Positions 42,465 to 50,655 of a stretch of DNA of 64,000 bases are shown here, in pieces. Position 1 is the stretch's first letter. The number at the start of each line of letters is the position of its first letter. The position numbers were made by a program, and so were the translations under genes. Below the pieces are notes generated by a model. It was not told the DNA's origin, made no database searches, and saw only the letters and a list, made by a program, of their open reading frames with translations. The stretch is from contig NZ_AZEQ01000006.1 in assembly GCF_001436025.1 (NCBI RefSeq), positions 40,523 to 104,522 on the forward strand, read 5' to 3'. The stretch comes from Limosilactobacillus mucosae DSM 13345 (GTDB lineage Bacteria; Bacillota; Bacilli; Lactobacillales; Lactobacillaceae).

Positions 42465-43286
42465 TTAGGCAATGGTTAGTGCGTTTTGTGAATATTCAGC
42501 TGTTTTTTGCAGCCAGTTCTTAAAATACAGCTGCTGGACCTTTTCCCACTTGAATTGGGGATCAGTCAGCGTATTAATGTCTTTAAAATAATTCTTAGGC
42601 AATGCGTAGTGACGATCAGGATGGGCAGCTGTTTCCCGTTGGTATTCGGCTAATAGTGCCAGACGATCGTATTCAAGGTGGGCAAACAAAAAGTCTTGAT
42701 TGTCGCTGCCGGTTAGCGAAAGCAGGTAGTCATCACTAGACACGGCGTTGATCGTCAGTCCAGGCGTTTGGCGAATCTGGTCATGGTCCAGCTCGGCATA
42801 GCGTGCATGCGGTGCCGGGAAGGGAATGGTCAGGCCATTTAAAACGGGGGTTTCAACCAAAACCTCATTGTCAAAGACGCCGAAGTATTTTTTGGTCAAT
42901 TGCCGTTTTTCAATGCCATACAGATAGTTGGCGGCAGCCATGGCACCCCAGCAGATGTAGAGTTGCGGGATGTTTAGGTCGACCAGCGTATCAATCAGGC
43001 GCGTGACCTCATCATGATATTCGACCTGTGCAAATGGAATCTGCTCAATCGGGGCACCCGTAATGATGAATCCTTGCAGCTGACTTACTTTGTTAAGGTC
43101 CAGCGGTTCAGAGATTTGTTGAACCAGTTCAGGGACCGGCCGATTGCGGTAGTGGTCAACGGGATAGAAAAAAGTAAGCTCAACCGTGGGATCGAGGGCC
43201 TTAAAGATTGATGAAAAACGCTGCTGAGTGGCAGCCTTGTCATGCATCAAGTTTAAGATACCGATTTTAAGACGCGGATTAGTCAT
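42465..43286 (-). CDS. MetA-family serine/homoserine O-acyltransferase
   Basis: 273 residues of the MetA (homoserine O-acyltransferase) fold, related to glutamine amidotransferases. [18 protein letters not shown] and [19 protein letters not shown] (nucleophile Cys in CWGA) and the HLEYDR stretch are typical. It is slightly shorter than enteric MetA (about 300). Coupled to cysK, it probably acetylates serine to O-acetylserine rather than homoserine; that is inferred from context, not from residues. ATG follows GGAAAGGAG. It is the first structural gene after the leader peptide and attenuator. Confidence 0.85.
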   Translation of the reverse strand: MTNPRLKIGILNLMHDKAATQQRFSSIFKALDPTVELTFFYPVDHYRNRPVPELVQQISEPLDLNKVSQLQGFIITGAPIEQIPFAQVEYHDEVTRLIDTLVDLNIPQLYICWGAMAAANYLYGIEKRQLTKKYFGVFDNEVLVETPVLNGLTIPFPAPHARYAELDHDQIRQTPGLTINAVSSDDYLLSLTGSDNQDFLFAHLEYDRLALLAEYQRETAAHPDRHYALPKNYFKDINTLTDPQFKWEKVQQLYFKNWLQKTAEYSQNALTIA

Positions 43287-43372
43287 CAGGTGCTCCTTTC
43301 CTAACGATTGCGATAGTTAAACAATCAGACTTTCACCGGTGAGTTTGTCATAATTTAAAGTGCGATGGATAC

Positions 43373-43412
43373 AAAAAGCCCCACAAACTATTGCTAGTCT
43401 GCGGGGCTTTGC
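43373..43412 (-). terminator. Attenuator terminator of the cysteine operon
   Basis: Minus strand: AAAGCCCCGCAGACT pairs with AGTTTGTGGGGCTTT around a short loop, followed by T-rich TTTTTG. It sits between the leader peptide stop (43440) and the acyltransferase start (43286). The 5' arm is preceded by TTGCAA, which can pair with leader sequence at 43449-43461, so it can be the regulated terminator. Confidence 0.8.
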
Positions 43413-43432
43413 AATCGACTGGGTTGTCGATC
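43412..43432 (-). promoter_or_regulatory. Pause/antiterminator hairpin region
   Basis: ATCGAC and GTCGAT (plus-strand 43414-43431) form a small hairpin just before the terminator. An alternative pairing between GGCTT...TTGCA of the leader's last codons (43449-43461) and TGCAAAGCC (43404-43413) would break the terminator arm. Confidence 0.45.
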
Positions 43433-43439
43433 GGGCTGT

Positions 43440-43523
43440 TTATACGAATGCAAAACAAGCCTTTTCCGCAGAAAGAAAAAGGCAGCAACAAGTCATGTTC
43501 ATAGCAAAATTAGACTTAATCAT
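43440..43523 (-). CDS. Cysteine-rich leader peptide (attenuation)
   Basis: 27-codon minus-strand frame with AAAGGAGAG seven bases before its ATG. Residues 11-14 read T-C-C-C, and another Cys is at residue 23; four Cys in 27 residues is far above average for this genome. The stop (TAA) lies just before the pause hairpin and terminator. By analogy with amino-acid leader peptides, ribosome stalling at the Cys codons when Cys-tRNA is scarce would change RNA folding and allow readthrough into the cysteine genes. This is inference from layout; the peptide itself is seen. Confidence 0.75.
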   Translation of the reverse strand: MIKSNFAMNMTCCCLFLSAEKACFAFV

Positions 43524-43575
43524 GATGCACCTCTCCTTTCTGGTTATTTATCAACGCATCTTTAAACATGCCCTT

Positions 43576-43603
43576 ATTTTACATGACATCTTACAAAATG
43601 CAA
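43576..43603 (-). promoter_or_regulatory. Promoter of the cysteine operon leader
   Basis: Minus-strand TTGCAT (43598-43603), 16-base spacer, TAAAAT (43576-43581). Transcription would start near 43569, about 45 bases before the leader peptide. Confidence 0.65.
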
Positions 43604-43636
43604 GTAGATTATCAAAAAATTATTAAAAAACGGTGA

Positions 43637-44500
43637 TTAACCGCGCCAGCCCGCAATATCATGCGGCTCAAAATCATAGCTGAGCTTTTTTTGATAGGCA
43701 GCTTCATAAGCGGCTTTTTTCTGGGCGTAGTCTTTTTCCATCATCATCTTGGCATTTTCATTAACTGAAAGCTTGGAATCAGGCCAAATCAATGGCAAAA
43801 CGTGCAGACGATACTTAGTCTGATAAAATTCATCGTTGTTTTTTTCTGGTTTGGGCTGATCAATGATTTCCGTAAAACAAGAGATGATTGGTACGTTGGC
43901 CTTGGCAGCGTAATAGTAGGCACCACGCTTGACGGGCCGCGGCTTGCGATAGTTGAACCACATTTCCTGTTCAGGATAGATCAAAACCCAGTGCCCTTTT
44001 TGAACCTGCTGCTCAAGTTTTTTGGGCAGCGTACGGCCCAAATAGCCAACGTTTTTGGTCAGTGGCAAAACATCGAGGTGATTCATCAAAAAGCCGATCA
44101 GACCATCCATTTTCAAGTTGGTTTCTTGAATTACGATGAACAGCCGACGATGATTCTTCTGAGCAAGCTTGCGAATGACGGTGTTGTCCAACTGATTGAA
44201 ATGGTTGCTGGTGATTACGGCACCTTGCGTGGGCTTTAACGATTTCAGATTTTCCAATCCACAGAACGTGGTATTGAGATTGAACCAATCTGTGATGCCA
44301 CGCATTGTGGTCCTAGCAATCAAATTGTCGAATCTTGCGCGCCAGTGATTTTGATTTTGCCAAAACTGATTGACGATCGCCATGCTTTCTTCAGATGAGG
44401 TCTGTGGGTCATCGATTTCGACCTTTTCGTTAAAAAGTCCTTTTTGCGCATGGTCGGCGATGTTTTTAATGACCTGATCGCGATGTTCGCCGATAATCAT
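43637..44500 (-). CDS. PlsC-like acyltransferase
   Basis: 287 residues with a lysophospholipid acyltransferase core: SNHFNQLDN (HX4D catalytic box) near residue 97, a PLTKNVGYLGRTLPKKL segment, and YPEQEMW (motif III). No long membrane segment except a possible N-terminal or central amphipathic part. Last gene of the envelope cluster; ATG at 44500 overlaps the previous stop by four bases. Likely acylates a glycerol or glycolipid substrate; not certain. Confidence 0.82.
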   Translation of the reverse strand: MIIGEHRDQVIKNIADHAQKGLFNEKVEIDDPQTSSEESMAIVNQFWQNQNHWRARFDNLIARTTMRGITDWFNLNTTFCGLENLKSLKPTQGAVITSNHFNQLDNTVIRKLAQKNHRRLFIVIQETNLKMDGLIGFLMNHLDVLPLTKNVGYLGRTLPKKLEQQVQKGHWVLIYPEQEMWFNYRKPRPVKRGAYYYAAKANVPIISCFTEIIDQPKPEKNNDEFYQTKYRLHVLPLIWPDSKLSVNENAKMMMEKDYAQKKAAYEAAYQKKLSYDFEPHDIAGWRG

Positions 44501-45465
44501 GACAGCCGTACCTGCTTTCCTTGCTCTTGCAGTTTTTTAAACGTTACGGGATTATCAGGCAACTCATCGGCATGATTAAGCATGCTCATCAGTTTTTGCC
44601 GATCCAGCTGCTGTTGAGCAATCGTATAGTCAGTTCGGACGTCTTTTAGCTGCTGAGCATAAGGCGTTTTTTTAGCCGCTTGCCAGAAGTATTCATCATA
44701 CATAACGTGATCAAAATGCCAAGGTTTGAAAAACAGGTTATAGTGAATCAGCTTAGGATCTTTGACGCGTTCATCAGCAAACTCTTCATCTTTTGGCATG
44801 GCATTCCATTTTTCATCCAGATAGGTGATGCGACCATTGCACATGACGTTTAGGTAGTCTTGATCGGGGGCAATGCAGTCAACATGGTATCTTTGCAGCA
44901 GATTTAAAAAGTGGCGGGTAAATTGATCTTTGCGCAACTGACTGAAATTCATCAATAAGACACCAGAATTGAGGTATTGTTTGGCGGGGACGCCGACCGC
45001 TTCTTTAATGTAAAGCTGCATTGGGCCAACGTGCTCAACGGAATGATCTGGTGCCGCACCAATCAGATTATTGCCAAGCTCAATTGCAAACATGTCGGCT
45101 GGATCGCCATTCCAGACCGTATCGCTATCGACATAGATGGCCTTGTCGTATTGAGGGAAAAGATCGGCTAAAAATAAGCGGTAAAAAATGCTGGGCGTAA
45201 AAAAGTCGGCCCGCAGGTAATTTTCTTTGCGATTTTGGATGGCATTGAGTGCTTCATCATTGATCTCATAAAAAATAAGCTCAAGATTGTCACTGGCCAG
45301 GCTTTGCAGATTTTGCCGCGTCACTGGCGTCAGTCCCTGATGCACGATGATAACCTGATAGTGCTGCTCAGGCGAGATATGATCACGCAGCGACTGAATC
45401 GCTACAGCCGCATAGGGGGCAAAGTCATTGCTGATGGTATAAAAAATTGGAATTGGCTGTGTCAT
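44497..45465 (-). CDS. Family 8 glycosyltransferase
   Basis: 322 residues, GT8 retaining glycosyltransferase. DxD metal/sugar-nucleotide motif YVDSDTVWNGD near residue 107, IYVDSD, LNSGVLLMN, and PDQDYLNVM. The C-terminal 80 residues are helical. Sugar donor and acceptor are unknown. The gene follows another GT8 gene by 11 bases and precedes an acyltransferase, so they likely build one acylated glycan or glycolipid. Confidence 0.88.
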   Translation of the reverse strand: MTQPIPIFYTISNDFAPYAAVAIQSLRDHISPEQHYQVIIVHQGLTPVTRQNLQSLASDNLELIFYEINDEALNAIQNRKENYLRADFFTPSIFYRLFLADLFPQYDKAIYVDSDTVWNGDPADMFAIELGNNLIGAAPDHSVEHVGPMQLYIKEAVGVPAKQYLNSGVLLMNFSQLRKDQFTRHFLNLLQRYHVDCIAPDQDYLNVMCNGRITYLDEKWNAMPKDEEFADERVKDPKLIHYNLFFKPWHFDHVMYDEYFWQAAKKTPYAQQLKDVRTDYTIAQQQLDRQKLMSMLNHADELPDNPVTFKKLQEQGKQVRLS

Positions 45466-45476
45466 ATTAACCTTCC

Positions 45477-46298
45477 TTATAGTTCGGACTTCAGTTGACG
45501 ATATTCTTCCAGGAGACCGTCATATTCATGCAAGCGCAGATCTTTGTGAACGTTGTTGATCTGCCATGGCTTGACGGTCAGAATGTGAAACCAGGGGAAG
45601 AAGCGAAAACTGGTGGTAAAGTGTTGAAATACAGTGTCGTGATGGAGTCGGCGCTGATCGTTGAAACGCCGTGGTGCAATCTTTTTGGCATGTGAGAGTC
45701 GATTGATTGCAGCCTGGTCGGGCATAAACATATGGCGGGTGGCAATCATGCGGCGTGCCTTGACGAATAAATTGGTACGCTTGATTTCAGGCAGGTTCAA
45801 AAGCAAAATGCCTGAGTTGATATAATCGGCCATGCGCATTTGATGGTGGAAGAACCATTTCCCATAATGATCCAGTACGCCAACGACCTGGACACCGGTC
45901 AGATCTTGATGATAAAAGTCATCAAATGATTCACGGCAGATTACGTCGTTGTCTAAATAAAGCAGGCGATCCGGCATGTTAGGAATCAGATCGACATACA
46001 GTCGCAGCATTGAGTAAGGCGTAAAGCGCGAGTTCATGTTGGCCAAGGGCTGTGATTCGTTGAACAGCTCGGTACAATCGATTAAATGAAGTGAATTTTT
46101 GGGATTATACGATTGGAGCTGCTGGGTCAAAAGATTGGCGGCTTTTTTGCTGAAAGGCTCATACTGCAACGACTTGGTGGCCGTCTTCATCGTTAGAATG
46201 TAAATGTTTAGCGGTTCTTTAACATGATGAAGCAAAGACAGCGTAACGATCAAAACGCCATCTTCAGCGCGGTGATCGCCGCAAAACAGGATATTCAC
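45477..46298 (-). CDS. Family 8 glycosyltransferase (second)
   Basis: 273 residues from the GTG at 46298, four bases after the previous stop; NILFCGDHRAEDG is the natural N-terminus. A longer frame to 46385 lies inside the upstream gene. DxD motif YLDNDVICRESF, INSGILLLNLPE, MPDQAAINRL. GT8 family, distinct from its neighbour. It is co-transcribed with the adjacent acyltransferase and GT8 genes. Ribosome site is GAAAGAAG. Confidence 0.85.
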   Translation of the reverse strand: MNILFCGDHRAEDGVLIVTLSLLHHVKEPLNIYILTMKTATKSLQYEPFSKKAANLLTQQLQSYNPKNSLHLIDCTELFNESQPLANMNSRFTPYSMLRLYVDLIPNMPDRLLYLDNDVICRESFDDFYHQDLTGVQVVGVLDHYGKWFFHHQMRMADYINSGILLLNLPEIKRTNLFVKARRMIATRHMFMPDQAAINRLSHAKKIAPRRFNDQRRLHHDTVFQHFTTSFRFFPWFHILTVKPWQINNVHKDLRLHEYDGLLEEYRQLKSEL

Positions 46299-46302
46299 GG
46301 TT

Positions 46303-47067
46303 TCATCTTCTTTCTTGAATATATTTGATGGCTTCATAATTGCTAAGGCGGGCCCGGCTGACCATGGCAGCTTGAATTTGATCATGCAGCCAGGACTGCT
46401 GTTTTTTTAGTGACAGATTATGATCGGGAATAAACGGTCCATCGATAAAAACGGTCAGACGTGGCTTTTTTCCCCAGCGCGGCTTTTGATAGGTCGTCGT
46501 CATGGCAAATGCTGGCCGCTGATTTTTAATCGGAAACCGAAAACTGGTATCGGGAAAGGGTCGAATCTCAGTATAGTTGGGCCAGACGTGAGCTTCAGGA
46601 TAGATAAAGACGTGACCTTGGTGCCGACTGACGGTCTGTACGGCTTTTAAGAGCTGTGCGGTTTGATGAAGCGAATTGCCCACTGGCAAGGCTCCACCAT
46701 AGGAAAGCAATAGGCCGATTATGGGGATGCCCCAGTTGGCCGGTGCCGCCAAGGCATAAAAGTGCTGTGCCTGGCCGATTAAAAAGGGCATAAAGACGTC
46801 GTTAACCGGCTGCGTGTGGTTGCCATAAACAAAATATCCCTGATTTTGATATGGCTGCAGTTTTGCTTGCCCCACGATCTTGGCTCTGCGCCAGCCATAA
46901 GTATATAGATAGGCGAATGCCTTGGCACCACCACGAATCATCCATGACCAGCAGCGCTCAGCCGGCTTAGTGCGCAGCCAGCGAAAGTCATCTTGCAGTT
47001 GAAAGTCTTGATGAGCGCTTTGTACTACGTCATCAGTTGGTTCGGTATAATAAATTGTTTTTACCAT
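46303..47067 (-). CDS. 1-acyl-glycerol-phosphate acyltransferase-like protein
   Basis: 254 residues. YFVYGNHTQPVNDVFMP resembles the PlsC HX4D box but with one extra residue between His and Asp; GGALPVGNS and YPEAHVW fit motifs II-III. First gene of the leftward cluster. ATG at 47067 follows GAAGGTGAG; an upstream GTG is in that site. Its promoter lies across the inverted repeat from the TetR gene at 47211. Confidence 0.8.
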   Translation of the reverse strand: MVKTIYYTEPTDDVVQSAHQDFQLQDDFRWLRTKPAERCWSWMIRGGAKAFAYLYTYGWRRAKIVGQAKLQPYQNQGYFVYGNHTQPVNDVFMPFLIGQAQHFYALAAPANWGIPIIGLLLSYGGALPVGNSLHQTAQLLKAVQTVSRHQGHVFIYPEAHVWPNYTEIRPFPDTSFRFPIKNQRPAFAMTTTYQKPRWGKKPRLTVFIDGPFIPDHNLSLKKQQSWLHDQIQAAMVSRARLSNYEAIKYIQERR

Positions 47068-47131
47068 ACTTCTCACCTTCTATAATTACGGTAGCCAATT
47101 TAAACTTAACATAAGCTTAATCTAATGAAAC

Positions 47132-47183
47132 ATTATACTCAAAAAGAAAGTGCAAGTAAATACTTGCAATAATGTGCTAAAAT
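47132..47183. promoter_or_regulatory. Divergent promoters with TetR-type operator
   Basis: TGCAAGTA at 47151-47158 and TACTTGCA at 47161-47168 form a perfect 8+8 inverted repeat with a two-base spacer. Leftward: -10 TATAAT (47132-47137, minus) with a -35-like TTTACT across the repeat. Rightward: extended -10 TGCTAAAAT at 47175-47183. Both promoters overlap the repeat, so one regulator could control both directions. Confidence 0.75.
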
Positions 47184-47210
47184 GATAAAAAACAAAAAGG
47201 GAGCTAAAAC

Positions 47211-47828
47211 GTGAAGGATAAAGCAGCGACTGACGACAAGATTATGGATGCCTTTGCCGTTTTGGTCAACGAGCAGGGCTACAGCGCAACGACAACCAGT
47301 CAGCTGGCCAAAAAAGCGGGCGTCAATGAAAGTACGATTTTCCGCCACTTTGGTGATAAGATGGGGTTGGCTAATGAGCTGGTCAAAAGGTATCGCAGCC
47401 TGATTGTTGAACTGATGGATGATTTTGTGCCAACTTGGGAGCTTGAAGATGATCTGATTGAGTTTTCCAAACGCTTTCGCCAGCAGTGGCCGCGCCAAAA
47501 CGTGATGCTGGTTATGTTTAATACCACTAAAGATCCTAAACAAAAACAGCAGCTGCGGGGTATGATTGAAAAAATCCGTAATTATGGCGTGGAGATGATT
47601 ATTGACTATTTCCAAAAAATGCAGCAAGCCGAAAAAATTCGCGATGATATTGATTATCGACAATTAGCCTTGAATTTTGTCTGGCTTAACGTCGGTCAAT
47701 TTTGGAGCAGCCGGTTTTGGGATGGTAACCAACGAATCTCGGATACTGAATTTTACGAGCTTTCGGTGCGGCCGTTTGCAGATCTGCTGACCAGACGGGG
47801 TGTTTTTGACGAGCATCCGCAGAATTGA
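47211..47828 (+). CDS. TetR-family regulator
   Basis: 205 residues. N-terminal helix-turn-helix with GYSATTTSQLAKKAGVNEST and IFRHFGDKMGLANEL. The C-terminal ligand domain has aromatic residues but no known type. GTG start follows AAAAGGGAG. Encoded divergently from the GT8/acyltransferase cluster and next to the inverted repeat, so it is the probable repressor of both. The ligand is unknown. Confidence 0.9.
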   Translation: MKDKAATDDKIMDAFAVLVNEQGYSATTTSQLAKKAGVNESTIFRHFGDKMGLANELVKRYRSLIVELMDDFVPTWELEDDLIEFSKRFRQQWPRQNVMLVMFNTTKDPKQKQQLRGMIEKIRNYGVEMIIDYFQKMQQAEKIRDDIDYRQLALNFVWLNVGQFWSSRFWDGNQRISDTEFYELSVRPFADLLTRRGVFDEHPQN

Positions 47829-47867
47829 TTAATAATGACAAGCAAAAACTGAAAGGAACGATTAGAC

Positions 47868-48947
47868 ATGGCTTCTCGAATTGAACGGCTGCGCAAGCGG
47901 TTTGACGCTTTATACATTGATGCTTTTTTGGTAACCGATGAGGCAAACATTTTTTACCTGACGGGATTTGATTTGACCCAAGGTGATGGCGAGCTTTTGA
48001 TTACCAAAGACGCCGCGATTTTGATCACAGACGATCGCTATGCTACCGAGCTGGAAGGATTTGAAAGCGATGAGGTCGTGGGTATGATCACGCGCGATTA
48101 CTGGGGAGCCTTAAACCAGATCTGCCAAGGCATGGAAATTGAAGTCGTTGGCTTTGAAAATACGATTGACTATCGGATCTATGACGTCTTAGACGAAATT
48201 ATGGAAGCCGATATCGTGCCTTTTGATGGTCTGATCGAATCCATGCGGGCAGTCAAGGATCCCGATGAAATTAAAAAAATCCGCATGGCAGCTCAATTAC
48301 AGTCAGCTGGCTATGAATACGTCTTGAATTTTATTGAGCCAGGGATGACAGAACGACAAGTGGCCAATCGCCTGGATTTTTGGATGAAAGAACACGGTGC
48401 GCAGGCCGCCTCGTTTCCAACGATTTGTGCCAGTGGTGCCAATGCTGCCATGCCGCATGCTACGGCCAGTGACAAGGTGATTGCAAACGGCGATATCGTT
48501 ACGCTGGACTTTGGCTACTTTGTTGAAGGCTATACGGCAGACATGACGCGGACGTTTGGAATTGGCAATATTGATCCAGAGCTAAAGGACGTCTATAAAA
48601 TCGTCAATGAAGCTCGCCAGGCTGTGATTGAAGCTGCCAGGGTCGGAATCCACGGTGATCAGTTGGATGCTGCCGGCCGCCAGATCATTGAAACTGCTGG
48701 CTATGGCGATGAGTTCAATCATGGCATGGGTCACGGCATTGGCTTGAGCGTTCATGAACTGCCAAGCAGCTATGGTCCCAATGCCAGCGATGTGATCGTA
48801 CAAAACAACCAGGTCATTACCGTGGAGCCGGGGATCTATATTCCAGAAATCGGCGGGGTGCGCATTGAAGACGATATTTTGGTAACGCATGGCGGAGTTG
48901 AAGTGCTGACGACGGCACCAACCGAGCTGGAAATCGTTAAATATTAA
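47868..48947 (+). CDS. Xaa-Pro aminopeptidase-like M24 peptidase
   Basis: 359 residues, PepP/YqhT group of the M24 family. N-terminal creatinase-like domain (1-125), then the pita-bread domain with LDFGYFVEGYTADMTR (two Asp ligands), HGMGHGIGLSVHE (His) and VEPGIY and VRIEDD (Glu ligands). It removes an N-terminal residue before Pro. In many Firmicutes efp follows; here a 2H phosphoesterase follows after one base. Confidence 0.92.
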   Translation: MASRIERLRKRFDALYIDAFLVTDEANIFYLTGFDLTQGDGELLITKDAAILITDDRYATELEGFESDEVVGMITRDYWGALNQICQGMEIEVVGFENTIDYRIYDVLDEIMEADIVPFDGLIESMRAVKDPDEIKKIRMAAQLQSAGYEYVLNFIEPGMTERQVANRLDFWMKEHGAQAASFPTICASGANAAMPHATASDKVIANGDIVTLDFGYFVEGYTADMTRTFGIGNIDPELKDVYKIVNEARQAVIEAARVGIHGDQLDAAGRQIIETAGYGDEFNHGMGHGIGLSVHELPSSYGPNASDVIVQNNQVITVEPGIYIPEIGGVRIEDDILVTHGGVEVLTTAPTELEIVKY

Positions 48948-48948
48948 G

Positions 48949-49629
48949 ATGGAAAAAGAGCTAGACAGTTTATATAAGTCAATTGATCAAAAAGGCAAAG
49001 CAGCCATCTTAAAAAATCAGTTTACTGATCCTTATCTATGTCAAGATAAGGCAGATTCGCGACGTGGCTTGACGCTGCTTGCTCGGCTGCCGGTTCATGT
49101 CGGCAGAAACATCGGCTATGCTCAGCAGAAACTGCGAATCGCCAATCCCAATCTCTACTGTTATCCATTGGCCGATCTGCATCTGACCGTTTTGGATCTG
49201 ATCGGAGCACGGGCTGATTTTTCGCTGGCACCGGCTGACTTAGCGGCCTATCAAAACAGCATCAAAGAACTGCTGGCGAATTGCCGCCCGTTTTCAGTCA
49301 CGCTGCAAGGCTTGATTGCCAGTCCCAGCGGTATTTTGGCAGCGGGATATTATTCTGATGAGCTGTTTGAGCTGCGGGAGGCGCTGCGCTTAAAGCTGGC
49401 TAAAGAATTACCACTTGCTGAGCGTTATCAGACAGCATCCGGTCATGTTACGATTGCCCGTTTTAAAGCGCCATTGAACGATCCAAACGGGCTGCTTTTT
49501 GACTTGGCCAAGATGGATCAACTGCGATTTGGCAGCTTTGTCGTCAAGCAGGTAGACTTGGTAATTCACGATTGGTACAATCATGATGTAAAAGTAATTG
49601 ACGAATTTGCACTGACCGCGCTAAGCTAG
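48949..49629 (+). CDS. 2H phosphoesterase (LigT-like) superfamily protein
   Basis: 226 residues. Two HxT motifs, HLTV in DLHLTVLDLIG and HVTI in GHVTIARFK, spaced about 100 residues apart, are the catalytic pair of 2'-5' RNA ligase/cyclic phosphodiesterase type enzymes. Substrate (RNA cyclic phosphate or other) is unknown. One base separates it from the M24 peptidase stop, so the two are translationally coupled. No elongation factor P gene lies here. Confidence 0.82.
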   Translation: MEKELDSLYKSIDQKGKAAILKNQFTDPYLCQDKADSRRGLTLLARLPVHVGRNIGYAQQKLRIANPNLYCYPLADLHLTVLDLIGARADFSLAPADLAAYQNSIKELLANCRPFSVTLQGLIASPSGILAAGYYSDELFELREALRLKLAKELPLAERYQTASGHVTIARFKAPLNDPNGLLFDLAKMDQLRFGSFVVKQVDLVIHDWYNHDVKVIDEFALTALS

Positions 49630-49705
49630 CATGGTTGCCAATTTTGGCGGAATAGTGCATAATTAAAAGGATGTCTTAATGACGAAAAAACTGGAGGGCT
49701 GACAA

Positions 49706-50143
49706 ATGGCAGAAGATTCCAACATTATCTTAAACAGCGAAGATCAATCGTTGGGTACGATTCAAATCGCTCCACGTGTCTTAGAAATCATTGCAGGGAT
49801 TGCCGCTGGTCAAATTGAGGGCGTTTCACGCATGCATGGCTCGATTGCCAACAGCGTCAGTGAATTACTGGGGCGTTCTGACCATCGTCGCGGCGTTAAG
49901 CTTTCCAACAGTGATGACGAACTGTCGATTGACGTCGACGTTTACTTGGAATATGGCGTTTCCGTTCCTAAAGTTGCTGCTGAGATTCAAGATAAAATCA
50001 AGCAGCAGGTTACGCTGATGACTGATCTGAGCGTTAAGGAAGTCAACGTTCACGTACAGGGCGTAATTACGGAAAAAGAAGAGCAACAGGTTGACCCCAA
50101 TGATATTTTTGGGGAACACGAAAACAAAGATGGTGAAGAATAG
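49706..50143 (+). CDS. Asp23/Gls24 family envelope-stress protein (YqhY)
   Basis: 145 residues. GTIQIAPRVLEIIAGIAAGQIEGV is the family's opening (read in parts), then SIDVDVYLEYGVSVPKVAAEIQ and VKEVNVHVQGV. In Bacillus, YqhY affects fatty-acid synthesis control. CTGGAGG precedes the ATG. It overlaps nusB start by one base. Confidence 0.93.
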   Translation: MAEDSNIILNSEDQSLGTIQIAPRVLEIIAGIAAGQIEGVSRMHGSIANSVSELLGRSDHRRGVKLSNSDDELSIDVDVYLEYGVSVPKVAAEIQDKIKQQVTLMTDLSVKEVNVHVQGVITEKEEQQVDPNDIFGEHENKDGEE

Positions 50144-50550
50144 TGGAAATTAGTCGTCATGCGATCCGTGAATGCGCCTTTCAAACGCTTTTTGCATTGG
50201 CTTCGGATCCGGAAATCGATCGCGAGGCAATCTACGCAGAACGCTTGGGGCTCAAGCCGGATGAAGAGGTGCCGGCCTACTTGCCAGAGCTGGTCAATGG
50301 CGTCTTGGCTCACCAAGATGAACTGGACGCTCAGATCGAATCCAAGCTGGCTCCAGGCTGGACCTTATCACGCTTGGCTCGCCCTGATCTGGTGATTCTG
50401 CGCCTGGCATTGTACGAGCTGGAATACACGCAGGTACCAAATGCCGTGGCTATTAACGAAGCCTTACGCTTGGCACACGACTTCAGCGATGAAAAGTCGT
50501 ACCGTTTTATCAATGGTGTTTTAGGCAGCATTGAAAGCGAGCAAAATTAA
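50143..50550 (+). CDS. nusB: Transcription antitermination factor NusB
   Basis: 135 residues, all helical. RHAIRECAFQTLFAL and ELEYTQVPNAVAINEALRLAH and RFINGVLGSI are NusB signatures. Binds boxA of rRNA operons with NusE. GTG at 50143 overlaps the asp23 stop. A terminator follows. Confidence 0.95.
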   Translation: MEISRHAIRECAFQTLFALASDPEIDREAIYAERLGLKPDEEVPAYLPELVNGVLAHQDELDAQIESKLAPGWTLSRLARPDLVILRLALYELEYTQVPNAVAINEALRLAHDFSDEKSYRFINGVLGSIESEQN

Positions 50551-50554
50551 TCAA

Positions 50555-50588
50555 AAAACTCATCTCCAAAGCGGGGATGAGTTTTTTT
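50555..50588 (+). terminator. Terminator after nusB
   Basis: AAACTCATCTCC and GGGGATGAGTTT pair with one mismatch, followed by T7. folD starts 67 bases later. Confidence 0.85.
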
Positions 50589-50655
50589 GTTGCGGCTTTA
50601 ATGCTAGAATATAAACATATGCAATTTTTATGCAGTCTGATAAGGAGAGATTTTA

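Noticed and set aside
42452..43372. T-box or S-box riboswitch before cysK/MetA-family genes
   Set aside because: No AGGGTGG-type T-box sequence or S-box fold features are seen; the leader peptide with terminator explains the region better.
43360..43626. Rightward open frame of 88 codons opposite the cysteine leader
   Set aside because: It has no ribosome site and runs through the terminator hairpin and the promoter of the minus-strand leader. It is a shadow of the attenuator region.
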